Made by a program: the position numbers and the translations under genes | Origin: Trichoderma breve | Taxonomy: Eukaryota > Ascomycota > Sordariomycetes > Hypocreales > Hypocreaceae | Length of the DNA stretch: 64,000 nt | Reading direction: 5' to 3' | Assembly (NCBI RefSeq): GCF_028502605.1 | Contig: NC_079232.1 | Span: 434,001 to 498,000, forward strand | The notes under the pieces: generated by a model | The model's input: only the letters and a program-made list of their open reading frames with translations | Told to the model about the DNA's origin: nothing | Databases searched by the model: none | Shown here: positions 54,826 through 64,000 of the stretch, in pieces | Layout of the letters: each line of letters opens with the position of its first letter | Position numbering within the stretch: the stretch's first letter is position 1

Positions 54826-55190
54826 TCAGAGCCGATAGAATAGAGCAGAAAGGCGCTTTATGGTTTTCGCCCCCATTTTCTCACAGTGGTAGTCCCAGTG
54901 CAATCTAGTTTCTATATGGACTCCCAGGAAACAGCAGGATGGTGATGCCTTGGTTGTGGCGTGTGGTAGGCGGAGGGCATGTGTATTATTTTGAGTGGTT
55001 TCTCTAATGAAGTGTATTAGTTCAAGAGAGGGTGGTAGGCATCCGCAAATTGCACAATTATCAATATCCCTACTCCATAAAAAGACGGGAGATTCTATCC
55101 ACTCCATCTTCTCATCGGCAACTATAATCGGGAAAACGCCAGAGCGGCAAAAGCCCGGCGGCGCCCCCATCAAACCAAGCTGGACTTCAT
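54826..55190 (-). mobile_element. Non-LTR retrotransposon (LINE) reverse-transcriptase remnant
   Basis: The minus-strand translation contains SLELIHFIRETT, then LPHATTKASPSCCFLGVHIE, then TRLHWDYHCEKMGAKTIKRL and SAL. This follows the reverse-transcriptase thumb-side pattern of Tad-like LINEs (KTELIHF..., RFLGV.LD..L.W..H......A...L..L). Upstream the frame is poor and no YADD catalytic motif is seen, so this is a short dead fragment of a few hundred bases, with no termini or target-site duplication. Confidence 0.7.
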
Positions 55191-55845
55191 AGTCTCAACA
55201 CCATCATTGTCTCACACATACTGGTCTGATTGCTCATCAACTTGATCCATCAGTAACGTGGCGTATTACCGCTTAGAGTAACATCCTAGTTTATCTGCCA
55301 GCATAAACCTAGATACGGTTTATCCCTTAGGAATCTCTGTCTTATTCACCCTACGCCAGGATATATAAGTCAGGCCGTCATATAGTGCCTCTCTTGATTG
55401 CAGTAAAAGGCAAGCATCGGTCATTGTAGCTTAACATTGCTACTGGTATCTTATTGCGTGTAAATAAGCAGCACTGAGATACATACATACATTATCCTCG
55501 CAGTAGTGATGTACACGCTGCTATGAGGAGGGCAACTTGAGAAAATTCAATAGCCATCCAAAAGATTTACTATCTCGTATCATTTGGAATCAAATCTGAC
55601 TTGCATACTATTGCTTTTCTTCTGGAACCAAATCTGACATGCATACTATTGCTAACACATTATAATGGAACCTATCATGATTACACGTACTATTGCTTAG
55701 AATGGTTGCAAGAGTCTGCTTCCAGTCATGCAATTGTGTCACTAGGTATATAAACTCATCTGTTTCACCTTACACAGTGATCTTTTCAAACTACTTCAGC
55801 ACTGAATTGGTATCATCTTGACCTCTTGCTACAGCTTTGCCCGAA
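55191..55845. other. AT-rich intergenic region
   Basis: Promoter of the secreted-protein gene. A short local duplication, TCTGACWTGCATACTATTGCT, occurs at about 55599 and 55632. No gene. Confidence 0.5.
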
Positions 55846-56872
55846 ATGAAAGCCTTGTAAGATACCTTTAGTTGTCTTTTGCGAATTAACTCAAAAAATA
55901 ACAAAAAAAAACAGGTCGTTGATAGTAACCCTTAGCGCTTTGGGCGTTTGTGCGCACCCGAGCCCCCCTCAGCCAGCCGAGCATAGCTTGGAGTTTCGAA
56001 ACGCAGAGTTCAACGAGACGCTTGCTCTGCAGGAAGACGTTGAGAAAAATCCCCCGGAGAAGAGATTTTTCGGCGCAATCATCAACGTGGTCTTCACGAT
56101 TGCCGAGCCGTTCTTTCCTGTCGAGGTTGGGTTGCTGAAATTCGTTGGCAATAGCGTCAACCTAGGAGTCCAGTGTATTGGATTTGCAACTGGCGCAACC
56201 TCGGGGACCGATTGCATAGTCGCCGCGGCCGATCTTGCTCTTAACGGATACATGGTGTCCGCAGCAGTTAATCAAGCAAACGGCATAGACAAGAGATTCG
56301 AGAATAGCACGTTCGTAGCCGCGCCGTACATGGTCTTCCACAATGGCGTTCCCGGAACCGCCGACTTTCAGGATCTTATTAGAAACCGCCTGAACGATAC
56401 TCACTGGGTACATATAGCCTCCAGCTCAAAATACAGCAATCTAGATCAACAGCTTCACATTAAACACGCAGATAAGTCGGTCTTAGGGCCATCAAGCAGA
56501 TCAAAGCCCGTGTTCCATGTCCGAGTCAACACCACCATGACTTCAAGTTTGAAACGGAACGAAGGTTCTGTTAACGGTCTTGTATTCGACTACTTGTGGG
56601 ACGAAGGCAATGAGAGTCTGGCGAGACAGTTCATGGACAGTGGAGCCGAGGATGTAGGCGCTGACTTGGGGTTTGCCATTTCCGGTTGGATGGAGGATAA
56701 CAGCTCAGAGGCAAATTGTGCTTCACTGGCGGCTGGATCAGTTGACGATAACGGGGACTCTGACCCTCCCGTGATTAACAGAGCTTTGGCGGCCTATGGC
56801 TGGAACAATCAGGCTTTTCAATTTAACGGCCGAGCTGGTGGCTGGATTGATCAGTGTGGAGGGCCCTTTTAG
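55846..56872 (+). CDS. Secreted protein with two dibasic (Kex2-type) sites
   Basis: An 11-base first exon (55846-55856) joins 55915-56872 to give 322 residues; the splice completes the signal peptide MKALSLIVTLSALGVCA, with likely cleavage before HPSPPQ. EKR at 52-54 and DKR at 129-131 are Kex2-type sites. Between them lies a hydrophobic segment (FFGAIINVVFTIAEPFFPVE, LLKFVGNSVNLGVQC, TGATSGTDCIVAAADLALNG). After the second site comes a hydrophilic 190-residue domain with several N-glycosylation sites (NST, NDT, NTT, NES, NSS) and few cysteines. The layout (pro-part, hydrophobic middle, glycosylated end) suggests a processed secreted factor. I do not recognise the family and assign no activity. 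Retained isolation in AT-rich sequence beside a LINE relic fits an accessory gene. Confidence 0.75.
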
Positions 56873-59800
56873 ACTTCGACCTATTGAAGGTTATATGTAC
56901 TCTACCTCCCGTTCTCAACACTCTTTCTGCCTTTATTACATATTTGGGTCTAGTCTTGTTACAGGAAGCCGCGATGGCGCTGATCGTTACATCAGTTTCA
57001 AATATTAAGACCTACCAGTTTCCATTCCTTTGACCAGATCTACTTAAGTACCTTAGCGAAGATATACTCGGAAATGTGCGCAATAAGGAGTTCACGGAAC
57101 GATACGGAGGGGGGTCTTCTAAATTGATTGAGGTTAGTCAGTCTAATCAAGTTCATCTCATACAATCGCATATTGGCATTAGAGTGTCTGTTTAGATTAG
57201 AATTATAGTATTAAAATTCACTTCGGTTGTAATTGTACTCAGGGACAGGAAACTACGGAGATATGCGGGAGCTTCGAGCTTTGATCTGTGTACAGGAGGT
57301 TGAACCTGGATCGCTGGTTTATAGGATTAGGGGTTAAAATATCGGAGTGAAAAAGCAGAGATAGTTGCGATTCCGCATATTGAACCGCATCATCCTGTGT
57401 GAGGGCGACAAGCAACAAGCAACCATCGTATGTGGAGAATTGATGATGGCTCTAGGGTATAAGAGCCGTTTGGTGTACCTTGCGGAACACACAAAATACG
57501 GAGTGCATGTACATGGTACCTGCTGCCGAATTCCGTACATATCGCACTGGATGATCCCGATAGATCTCATTCCGAGAGATCCCTGTGCATGGGCATCGTA
57601 GAATACGAGTTTTCGAAAAGCTTGTGTGTGGTTGCGATGACTAAGTGTCTCAGTGGTTGGCCAAGCACGATGCTTAAATGAACGTGGTGTGTAAGGCAGA
57701 GTACGAGATGTTAATAACCGGGTTAGCACCCTATTCTTTTGCCTATTTCCGTCAAGTCAACTGTTGTCCCGTAACTGTATCAATCAATCAGGACACAATT
57801 CTCCCAATACGAAGTAGAGGCGGCTGTGTGGCTTTCCGAGGTTCCCAAAAGAAAACAACCGGACAATGTTGCTAAATTTATCACTCAATATCGGCTAAGA
57901 AGCGAATGGTCATTGGATGGTGGCAAGTCGCAACTGCAAATGAGTCGACTTTGGTCTTACTCTTCTTCTTTTTTCTTTTTGCCCCCGAATCTTTTTTTTT
58001 TACTTTTCCAAGTCCCATCCAAGTGGGACTTGCTGGGATCCTTGACAAGCTGATAAAGGGTGCGTGGATGCTTGTGCCTGTCCTGTGCCTGGGAAAATGG
58101 GTCCGAGACTCTGCGAGCACAGATTCAGGGGATTTTGGTGTCATCCTGGCCCCTCTTGGTCACTGGACGGCGCATTCTAGCGCATGTGGATTTGCATTTC
58201 AACGCCCTTGTTTAAAGGCCGAGGAGGACGGCTAGCTTGATTCACAATAGCCAGAATGCCAATTGGAGGGTCAATCCTCCAAAGCTGGAGAGTCGATGGC
58301 CCGCAACGTTGCTGCTCAACACCACGAACGATAAGAGAAAAGCTGAATGAAATGTCATCGCTTTGGGTCTAAAAAGGCGCTGCCGGCGATATGATACGCT
58401 GCATAACGCCACCAGAGATTCGCCCAGTAGCGCCGCGTGGCGTCCCAAACGGCCATGCTAATGCAGCAGCTTCATCCTTCCGTGGCATGTGGCATCAGTA
58501 AGTCGAGGATTTGGATCTGGATCGAATCAAGGTTAGCATAGAAGCACAAGATGCATCGACGCCTCCTGTTTGAGCTGCTGCTCCTTTACGCCAAGTACTG
58601 GTACTCTGACGCTGTGCAGCAGCAGCGCACGGCCTTGCCGCAAGGCCTTTCCCCCTTCTTCGCGAGGCTCGCAGTAATTGCAGGACTCGCAGCCCAGCAC
58701 AAAAAGACGACTGACTGGCCCCTCCACTGCAATTTCAAGAGCCTGATTATGCGCTTCCGGAGACCGATGGAGCTTCCCGAACTGGCCTCTTTCAAAGACC
58801 TAAAGACCAAGAGCCAAGTCGATGACTTGCCTCCTGCATTAGTGCGGTACTCGTAGGAGCCACCCAAGTCTTTGCCCGGCGTGTGTAACCAATTATCTCG
58901 GCCGGTGGGGATGGTGCCCCTGTCGAATATCAAGCTGCTTGGATGGCAACCCCTGGCTCATCCCCTTTCTTGGGTGGATTGTTGCTTGGATGAGTGGCCC
59001 CCCCCCGCGCGACTCGGCTCTTTTTGGAGGCAAGTTCGCAGCAGAAATCGGCCAGTAGCCAGTAGGAGCGCCAGCAGTGCGGCGAGGCGCCCAAAGCAGC
59101 TGGAGAAGCGCCATCGATGAATCTGACTGCAGAGCGCAGAGCGTGTACGAGTAGTGCGGTGTGGTGCAGGCTGTATGTATGTACTGTAGGTAAATCGGCG
59201 CAGGAGATGTCGAGGTGCATATGCTCGCACGTGTCCGAGTGCTGGTATCGCTGCAGCCTCTCTATCTCTGCTGCTGCTGCAAGATATCGCGTCATGGGTT
59301 GATTTGTTGGGTTTGGGTTAGAGAGACTTGACAGGAATGAACTCAGTTCCGGTGTGAGGAGGAGAATGTCGCCGGGAAAATAGCCCGTTGAGGAGCCAGG
59401 CACAAGACCGCCCAGATGATAGAAGACACAAGTAGAGGTAGCGGTACCCGAGCAAGTACGGCCCTGCACGCGCTCAAGCACCAGACCCGTCAAGGACTAT
59501 CGGTAACGGTACTAGCACCAGTACCAGTACCACCAGAGGATCCCCTGATGCCCCTGTAGAAACGGCCGGTACAGGGCTGCACAGGCTCCAGCGCCCTGTA
59601 GAAGCCCGCCGAACAGCCCCTCCCCCGTCGCCGGCACGCAGCACCTCTCGCCGCTAGACGTGTTCCCCAGCGCTGTCAATGCCAGGCCCCAACTGCACAA
59701 GTACCGGTACAAGGCCCAAGCAAGGCGGGACGGACCTCGTCGCGAGCACTGCGAGTACATGTAGCTGCTCGCATCCGCCTTCACCTTGATCCCCTTTCTC

Positions 59801-60648
59801 TCCCCCTTTGGAACTTGTTGGACCGCCCACGTCTTTCTTTTTCGCTCCCTTCCAGTTTGTTCTGTGCTTCTGTTGTCTTCTCTCCTTCCCTTCCAACTGA
59901 TTCACCGCAAGACAAGCAGACAAGACGCCAGTGGCCTCTTCCTCTCAGTACCTGATCTTCCAGCATCTCCAGCATTCATCGTTTTTCCTCCCTGCAAATC
60001 CCCCCAATCGCGCCAACGCAACCGCAATAACAGGCTGAACTGGTGCATTTGCATGCGTTGATCTGCGCCGCACCCACCGAAGATCTTGCAAAATCCAAGT
60101 CGCCTGACCAGCATCTGCATTCGCTGTCGTCACAGCAAAGTCATTCAAATCTCAATCTCATTGTGTGGCCTCCTCAAGAAGCTACAGCTAAACAGACGCA
60201 CACACAAACGCCTCCCGGCCGCCACTTTCGAGACCGCGTTTCTTTTTTTGGAGTCTCGGCTCCAATCCGTTCAATCACATTCTGTTTTGGCGCCTCGGCC
60301 GTTGACGTTTGGAGAAGGATACCCCATTCACAGCAGCTTTATTGTTTTTTATTTATTTTTTCGACCAACTGTCTTCATTATCCCCGCCAGGTGCAACGTG
60401 CACTTTGTCAGTGGCTGAATCTTATTCTTGTATGCGCACAGGCCTGGTTGCTGCTTGTTCTCTCAACTCTCTTTTCGCACCGCTGCTGCGCATTTCTGCC
60501 GCGGCCTGGACAAGCGATTTAGTCGAACGCTGGTGCTGAAACCTACGCGCCATCAAACTCTCCCCTATTCTCCCCCCTTTCAACGCTTTCTCGAATTCCT
60601 TGCGCCATCGCAGCTTCAGTCGGGTGATTGCCCGCGACAGAATCAACA
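56873..60648. other. Long gene-free region, CT-rich leader at right
   Basis: About 3.8 kb. I see no gene: frames at 57334-57729, 58551-58856 and 58930-59493 have no domains and the last two are in GC-rich sequence where chance frames are long. 59780-60640 is CT-rich on the plus strand and is probably the promoter and long leader of the Knr4/Smi1 gene. Short GTACCAG-type repeats lie at 59500-59540. Confidence 0.5.
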
Positions 60649-62374
60649 ATGGCCAATGCGTGAGTCGACTCCCTTCGTTTCCAGGGCGATGCGGCAATTG
60701 TCATGATCTGCAAGCTAATGGACATAACACACAGAATTGGATCCGTCTTTCGCGATTTCTGGCATACTATGACCAGCAATGACCGACGTATGTCTTAGGC
60801 CCTTTATCTTCCACCACATTCAGAATTAAGCAGTCGACCATGTATACTAACTGCGCCGGCTTCTTCTAGACTCCTCCTTTGATTCACCGCAACGAACGGG
60901 TCGCCATGTCCCTCTTCAGAATGGCCGCAACATCATGACTGGTATCGCAACCGCTTCCGACTCTCGAGCCGACATCCATAGCCCGTACTTTGACGATTCT
61001 CGGGCGCCCTCTGTGCAAGGCTCGCCTACCAACGGCACCCGAGGATACTCGCCCGGCCTCCGATCGCAAAACGTAAATAAGGATGGTTTCGAAGTTCAGT
61101 CGCCTGGTGACGTAGCCATGCAGTCATTTGAGAATGGCCTGCCCCCGCCGCCCCCTGTTGCACACTCTTGGAGGCGCATAGACGCGTGGGCTGAGGAGAA
61201 CTACCCAGAGCTGTTTGACCAGCTGTGTGAGGGTGCCACAAACAACGACCTCAATGATTTGGAGCACCAATTGGATTGCTCGCTGCCTCAAGATGTCCGC
61301 GAGTCTCTCATGATTCACGATGGTCAGGAGCGAGGTGGAATGCCCTCGGGTATCATTTTCGGCTCCATGTTGATGGACTGTGAGGAAATTCCCCAGGAGT
61401 GGGAGACGTGGCGCCAGGTGAACCAGCAGTTCATGCTGGATGCCGCTGCCAACAAGCCGCCGACCCCATCGGGTAGCGAGGCGTCCTCGTCCAAGCAGCG
61501 ACCTGGCTCGTCTTCGTCATCAAACGGCCCCGGCGAATGGAGACAGAATCTCTTGGCCAAGCAGACCTGCATTCCTCCCAACACCGTCCAGAAAGCATAC
61601 GCACACTCCGGCTGGATTCCTCTTGTCCGTGACTGGGGTGGCAACAACTTGGCTGTTGATCTTGCCCCCGGACCGGCTGGTCGTTATGGCCAGATTATCC
61701 TCTTTGGTCGTGACTACGATACCAAATACGTAGTTGCTCGTTCTTGGGCGGCATTCCTTGCCGTGGTGGCTGACGACCTCAACAGCGGCAAGTGGTTCGT
61801 GGACGAAGAGACTAACGAGCTCAAGCTACGAGAATTCAAAGACGCACGCGTTGAGCCTTCTTACTTCAATATTCTCCGATGGAGAATGGACCAGAAGCAC
61901 GGTCGCCGCGCCGCCGCAGCCCGACGGCAGTCACAGGGACCCACCTCCCAGACAGCTTCCAAGAGCAACTCGCCTCTGGGCTCTAGATCAGCCTCTCCCT
62001 ATGCCAACCCCCAAGACTCGGCTGGTGACACCCGTGGTCGGTCTTTGCAGCGACTTCGCGACTCCGCTCCTCTTACTAGCCCCATGAGGAACGGTCTCGG
62101 CAAACCTCAGGCTCCTCTTCTCAGCCGCGTAACGGAGGAGGCAACAATTGAGCTTACCGATGCTGTTATCGAGCCTAGCACTTTGGTTGACGTGGAGGAC
62201 GATGATGACTCACCGCGAAACAGCGAGGAGGGCAAGCGTCCAACAGTCACAACCCTTGAGCGGACATCATCAGACTTGGCCAAGGACAAGGGCAAGGAAG
62301 TCGAGGTTCCCAAGGCAACCAGCAAAACCCCCGAGGTTGTCATTGATGACACCATGAAGGAAATTGAGATTTAA
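60649..62374 (+). CDS. Knr4/Smi1 homologue, cell-wall synthesis regulator
   Basis: Exons 60649-60659, 60735-60787 and 60870-62374 give 522 residues. The 11-base and 53-base first exons yield MANAIGSVFRDFWHTMTSND, which matches the conserved opening of filamentous-fungal Knr4/Smi1 proteins. The SMI1/KNR4 fold spans about 115-330: WRRIDAWAEENYPELFDQL, DVRESLMIHDGQE, GIIFGSMLMDCEEI, WIPLVRDWGGNNLAVDLAPG and VVARSWAAFLAVVADDL. An Arg/Ser-rich then acidic disordered tail follows (DVEDDDDSPRNSEEGK). In yeast Knr4/Smi1 links cell-wall glucan and chitin synthesis to the Slt2 MAP kinase pathway. Long CT-rich leader upstream. Confidence 0.94.
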
Positions 62375-63564
62375 ACGAATTTCGCATAACGAGTCGAGGC
62401 GGCAGAAATGAAGGAGCTACCGAGTTGATATCGAACACTCCATGATGGCACGACTTGAAGTTCCCGTAGACCGGTCAATGACAGAAGCGGTCTCCGTTCA
62501 CGCGTCAGTATCTACGTTTTAACAAAACACACTTTGGGCGTTGGTGGCGTTATGGCGGCCGCTGGAGGCGTGTCATAAGCATTTTGCTTTTTTCCTTTGC
62601 TTTTCTTTTTCTATTCGTTTCTTCTTCTACTACTTCAGTTTTTTTATTCTTTCCATCAAACTTTATTCTCTTTGGAAGATGTACAGCGCTTGAGAAAGCA
62701 TTAGAGCGGCAGAAGAAATCGGCACACGACTTTATACTAGGCTATTGCCTTTTTTTCTTTACAGAAAATGCTTTAGCGAAAGACCCTATTTGGCCGAGGT
62801 TTTTTACATCTGGTTGCTGCTGGGGCATGATGAGCGAAGCTGGGCTATGAATGCAGAAAGGGTTGTAATTGCTGTGTATCATTATGAAGGCTTTATTCTG
62901 CATTGGACTGTACTGGTAATTAGAAGGATAAAATGGATTTTGCCATGATTAGTCGAGGATGAATGGAAAAAACGATTAATTTCAGATTACTTAATTGCCT
63001 GCTTGCTTGACTGCTTGTTCTAGTAGTTTGTGTTGACGTGGATTTGTGGCGTGAACTTGGTTGCCATGGCCAAGACATAAACAAGCGGGAAAGGCGCTGT
63101 TGATGGCAATTGGCCAATGAGAAGAGGGCGGCTCGGGAAGCGCAGGACGGACGCTGGCGCTAAATGGGTTTGGCGCATTCTTTTGTTTTCAATTCGTTTT
63201 CGGACATGGGATTTTGATGGCGTCTGGGGACGATTGTTTGGCACAGTTGCTGCATTTTGTGGTTTTTTTTTTTTTTCTTTTTGGAGGTGTCGTGGAGGGT
63301 GATGTCATATCATCCGTCATCTTATAGCAGGTGAGTTTGGCCATCAAGGTGCGCTTAAGTAAGCGGAATTTACGAGTACTTTGTCGAGTTCGTATTGATG
63401 GAGTATTTGCCATAAACCTCTCCCCCTTGCCTTATCTAGCATTTTTCACTGCAACTGCTTCCAATCACCATCAGAAATATCTCGTATTTCACAGTTACAT
63501 CTTTTCAATATACTAGTACATGTTGTTGTCATTGTTTTTTCTTGTTCTTTCTCGTTTCTGTTTA
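62375..63564. other. Intergenic region
   Basis: 3' flank of the Knr4/Smi1 gene with T-rich tracts (62580-62660, 63262-63280). No supportable gene. Confidence 0.5.
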
Positions 63565-63937
63565 TCAATCATCTAGGGGAATCACGTATTCAGTCGACGG
63601 AAGAGATCTCTCTACATAAGAACCATACGGCGTCCCATATTGTCGTCTCCCTAATCTGTCCTCGACTTTATACCAGCTCAGAGCACGAAACCAATAGTTA
63701 TGAAGCGATTTGACCTCATATTGGTCGATGGTACCGGCTAGCAGGCGGTTGTGTAGCATTGTCACGACGCAGTGGCACCGATTGATAGCCAGAGTGCGCA
63801 GTCCGACGTGAAATAGCTGGCAGGTCGAGGATACAGTATAGTAGCCGGCTGCGCAGAACGTCACGAAAGCTCCGTTGTCTAGGTATGGGTTATAATGCAA
63901 GCTGCGTATCAGGTACGATGCAGACATCAAGATTGAC
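63565..63937 (-). CDS. Probable last exon of a gene entering from the right edge
   Basis: A minus-strand frame of 124 codons ends at 63565 with YVIPLDD. At its upstream end GTGATAACAG at 63938-63947 looks like a splice acceptor, and the frame beyond is stopped by TAA, so the ATG at 63927 is probably internal. The text has GAFVTFCAAGYYTV, CQLFHVGLRTLAINRCHCVV and NYWFRALSWYKVEDRLGRRQ, which is even in composition and could be a folded domain. I do not recognise it. It could also be a chance frame. Confidence 0.35.
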
Positions 63938-64000
63938 CTGTTATCACGGTTTGCGGAAACACATTAGCCGTGCTTTTGGACCAGATTCCTGACTCAGGGA

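Noticed and set aside
57334..57729. 131-codon minus-strand frame
   Set aside because: No domain, His/Arg/Thr-rich, facing frames on the other strand of similar length.
58930..59493. 187-codon minus-strand frame
   Set aside because: GC-rich sequence with long frames on both strands; no domain and no conserved start context.

Overview
The window is nuclear DNA of a filamentous ascomycete. Genes carry short introns of roughly 50-170 bases with GTRAGT-type donors, CTRAC/CTAAT-like branch sites and YAG acceptors, and they sit about 2-4 kb apart. The set includes a Spg1/Tem1 septation GTPase, a Knr4/Smi1 homologue, an Argonaute, an XlnR-like zinc-cluster regulator and a NACHT-WD40 NLR. Gene content and protein style fit a Sordariomycete, most likely Hypocreales; that placement is inference, since there is no rRNA or marker locus here. 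I found no complete transposon, no tRNA and no CRISPR.

Layout. 1-995: partial HNH-type protein running off the left edge. 4.7-8 kb: two small membrane proteins. 9.3-17 kb: Spg1-like GTPase, a Sulfotransfer_4-type P-loop protein, formyltetrahydrofolate deformylase and a PAP2 lipid phosphatase. 17.7-23.2 kb: Argonaute and SRP54. 23.4-24.2 kb: an unusual array of six diverged repeats. 25.5-36.3 kb: XlnR-like regulator, short-chain dehydrogenase, an intronless second Sulfotransfer_4 paralogue with a seventh copy of the repeat in its 3' flank, a small mitochondrial-type membrane protein and a DHCR24-like FAD oxidoreductase. 37-44 kb: accessory-looking block with a stand-alone PNP_UDP (nucleoside phosphorylase-like) gene converging on a 1473-residue NACHT-WD40 NLR, with tandem repeats between and behind them. 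44.2-51.6 kb: Has1-type helicase, nitronate monooxygenase-like protein, an acidic unknown protein and a VOC-fold protein. 53-57 kb: F-box-like gene, LINE remnant and a secreted protein with dibasic processing sites. 60.6-62.4 kb: Knr4/Smi1 homologue. 63.6 kb: last exon of a gene entering from the right.

How the parts may work together. Most genes are unrelated housekeeping functions (septation, ribosome biogenesis, protein targeting, one-carbon and lipid metabolism). The part that reads as a system is 36.9-44.1 kb: PNP_UDP is a known N-terminal domain of fungal NLR receptors, but here it is a separate gene lying tail-to-tail with an NLR whose own N-terminus I cannot assign. This is a candidate two-gene receptor/effector pair for allorecognition or immunity. 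Gene models were spliced by eye; splice sites were chosen by reading frame, consensus and family alignment from memory.
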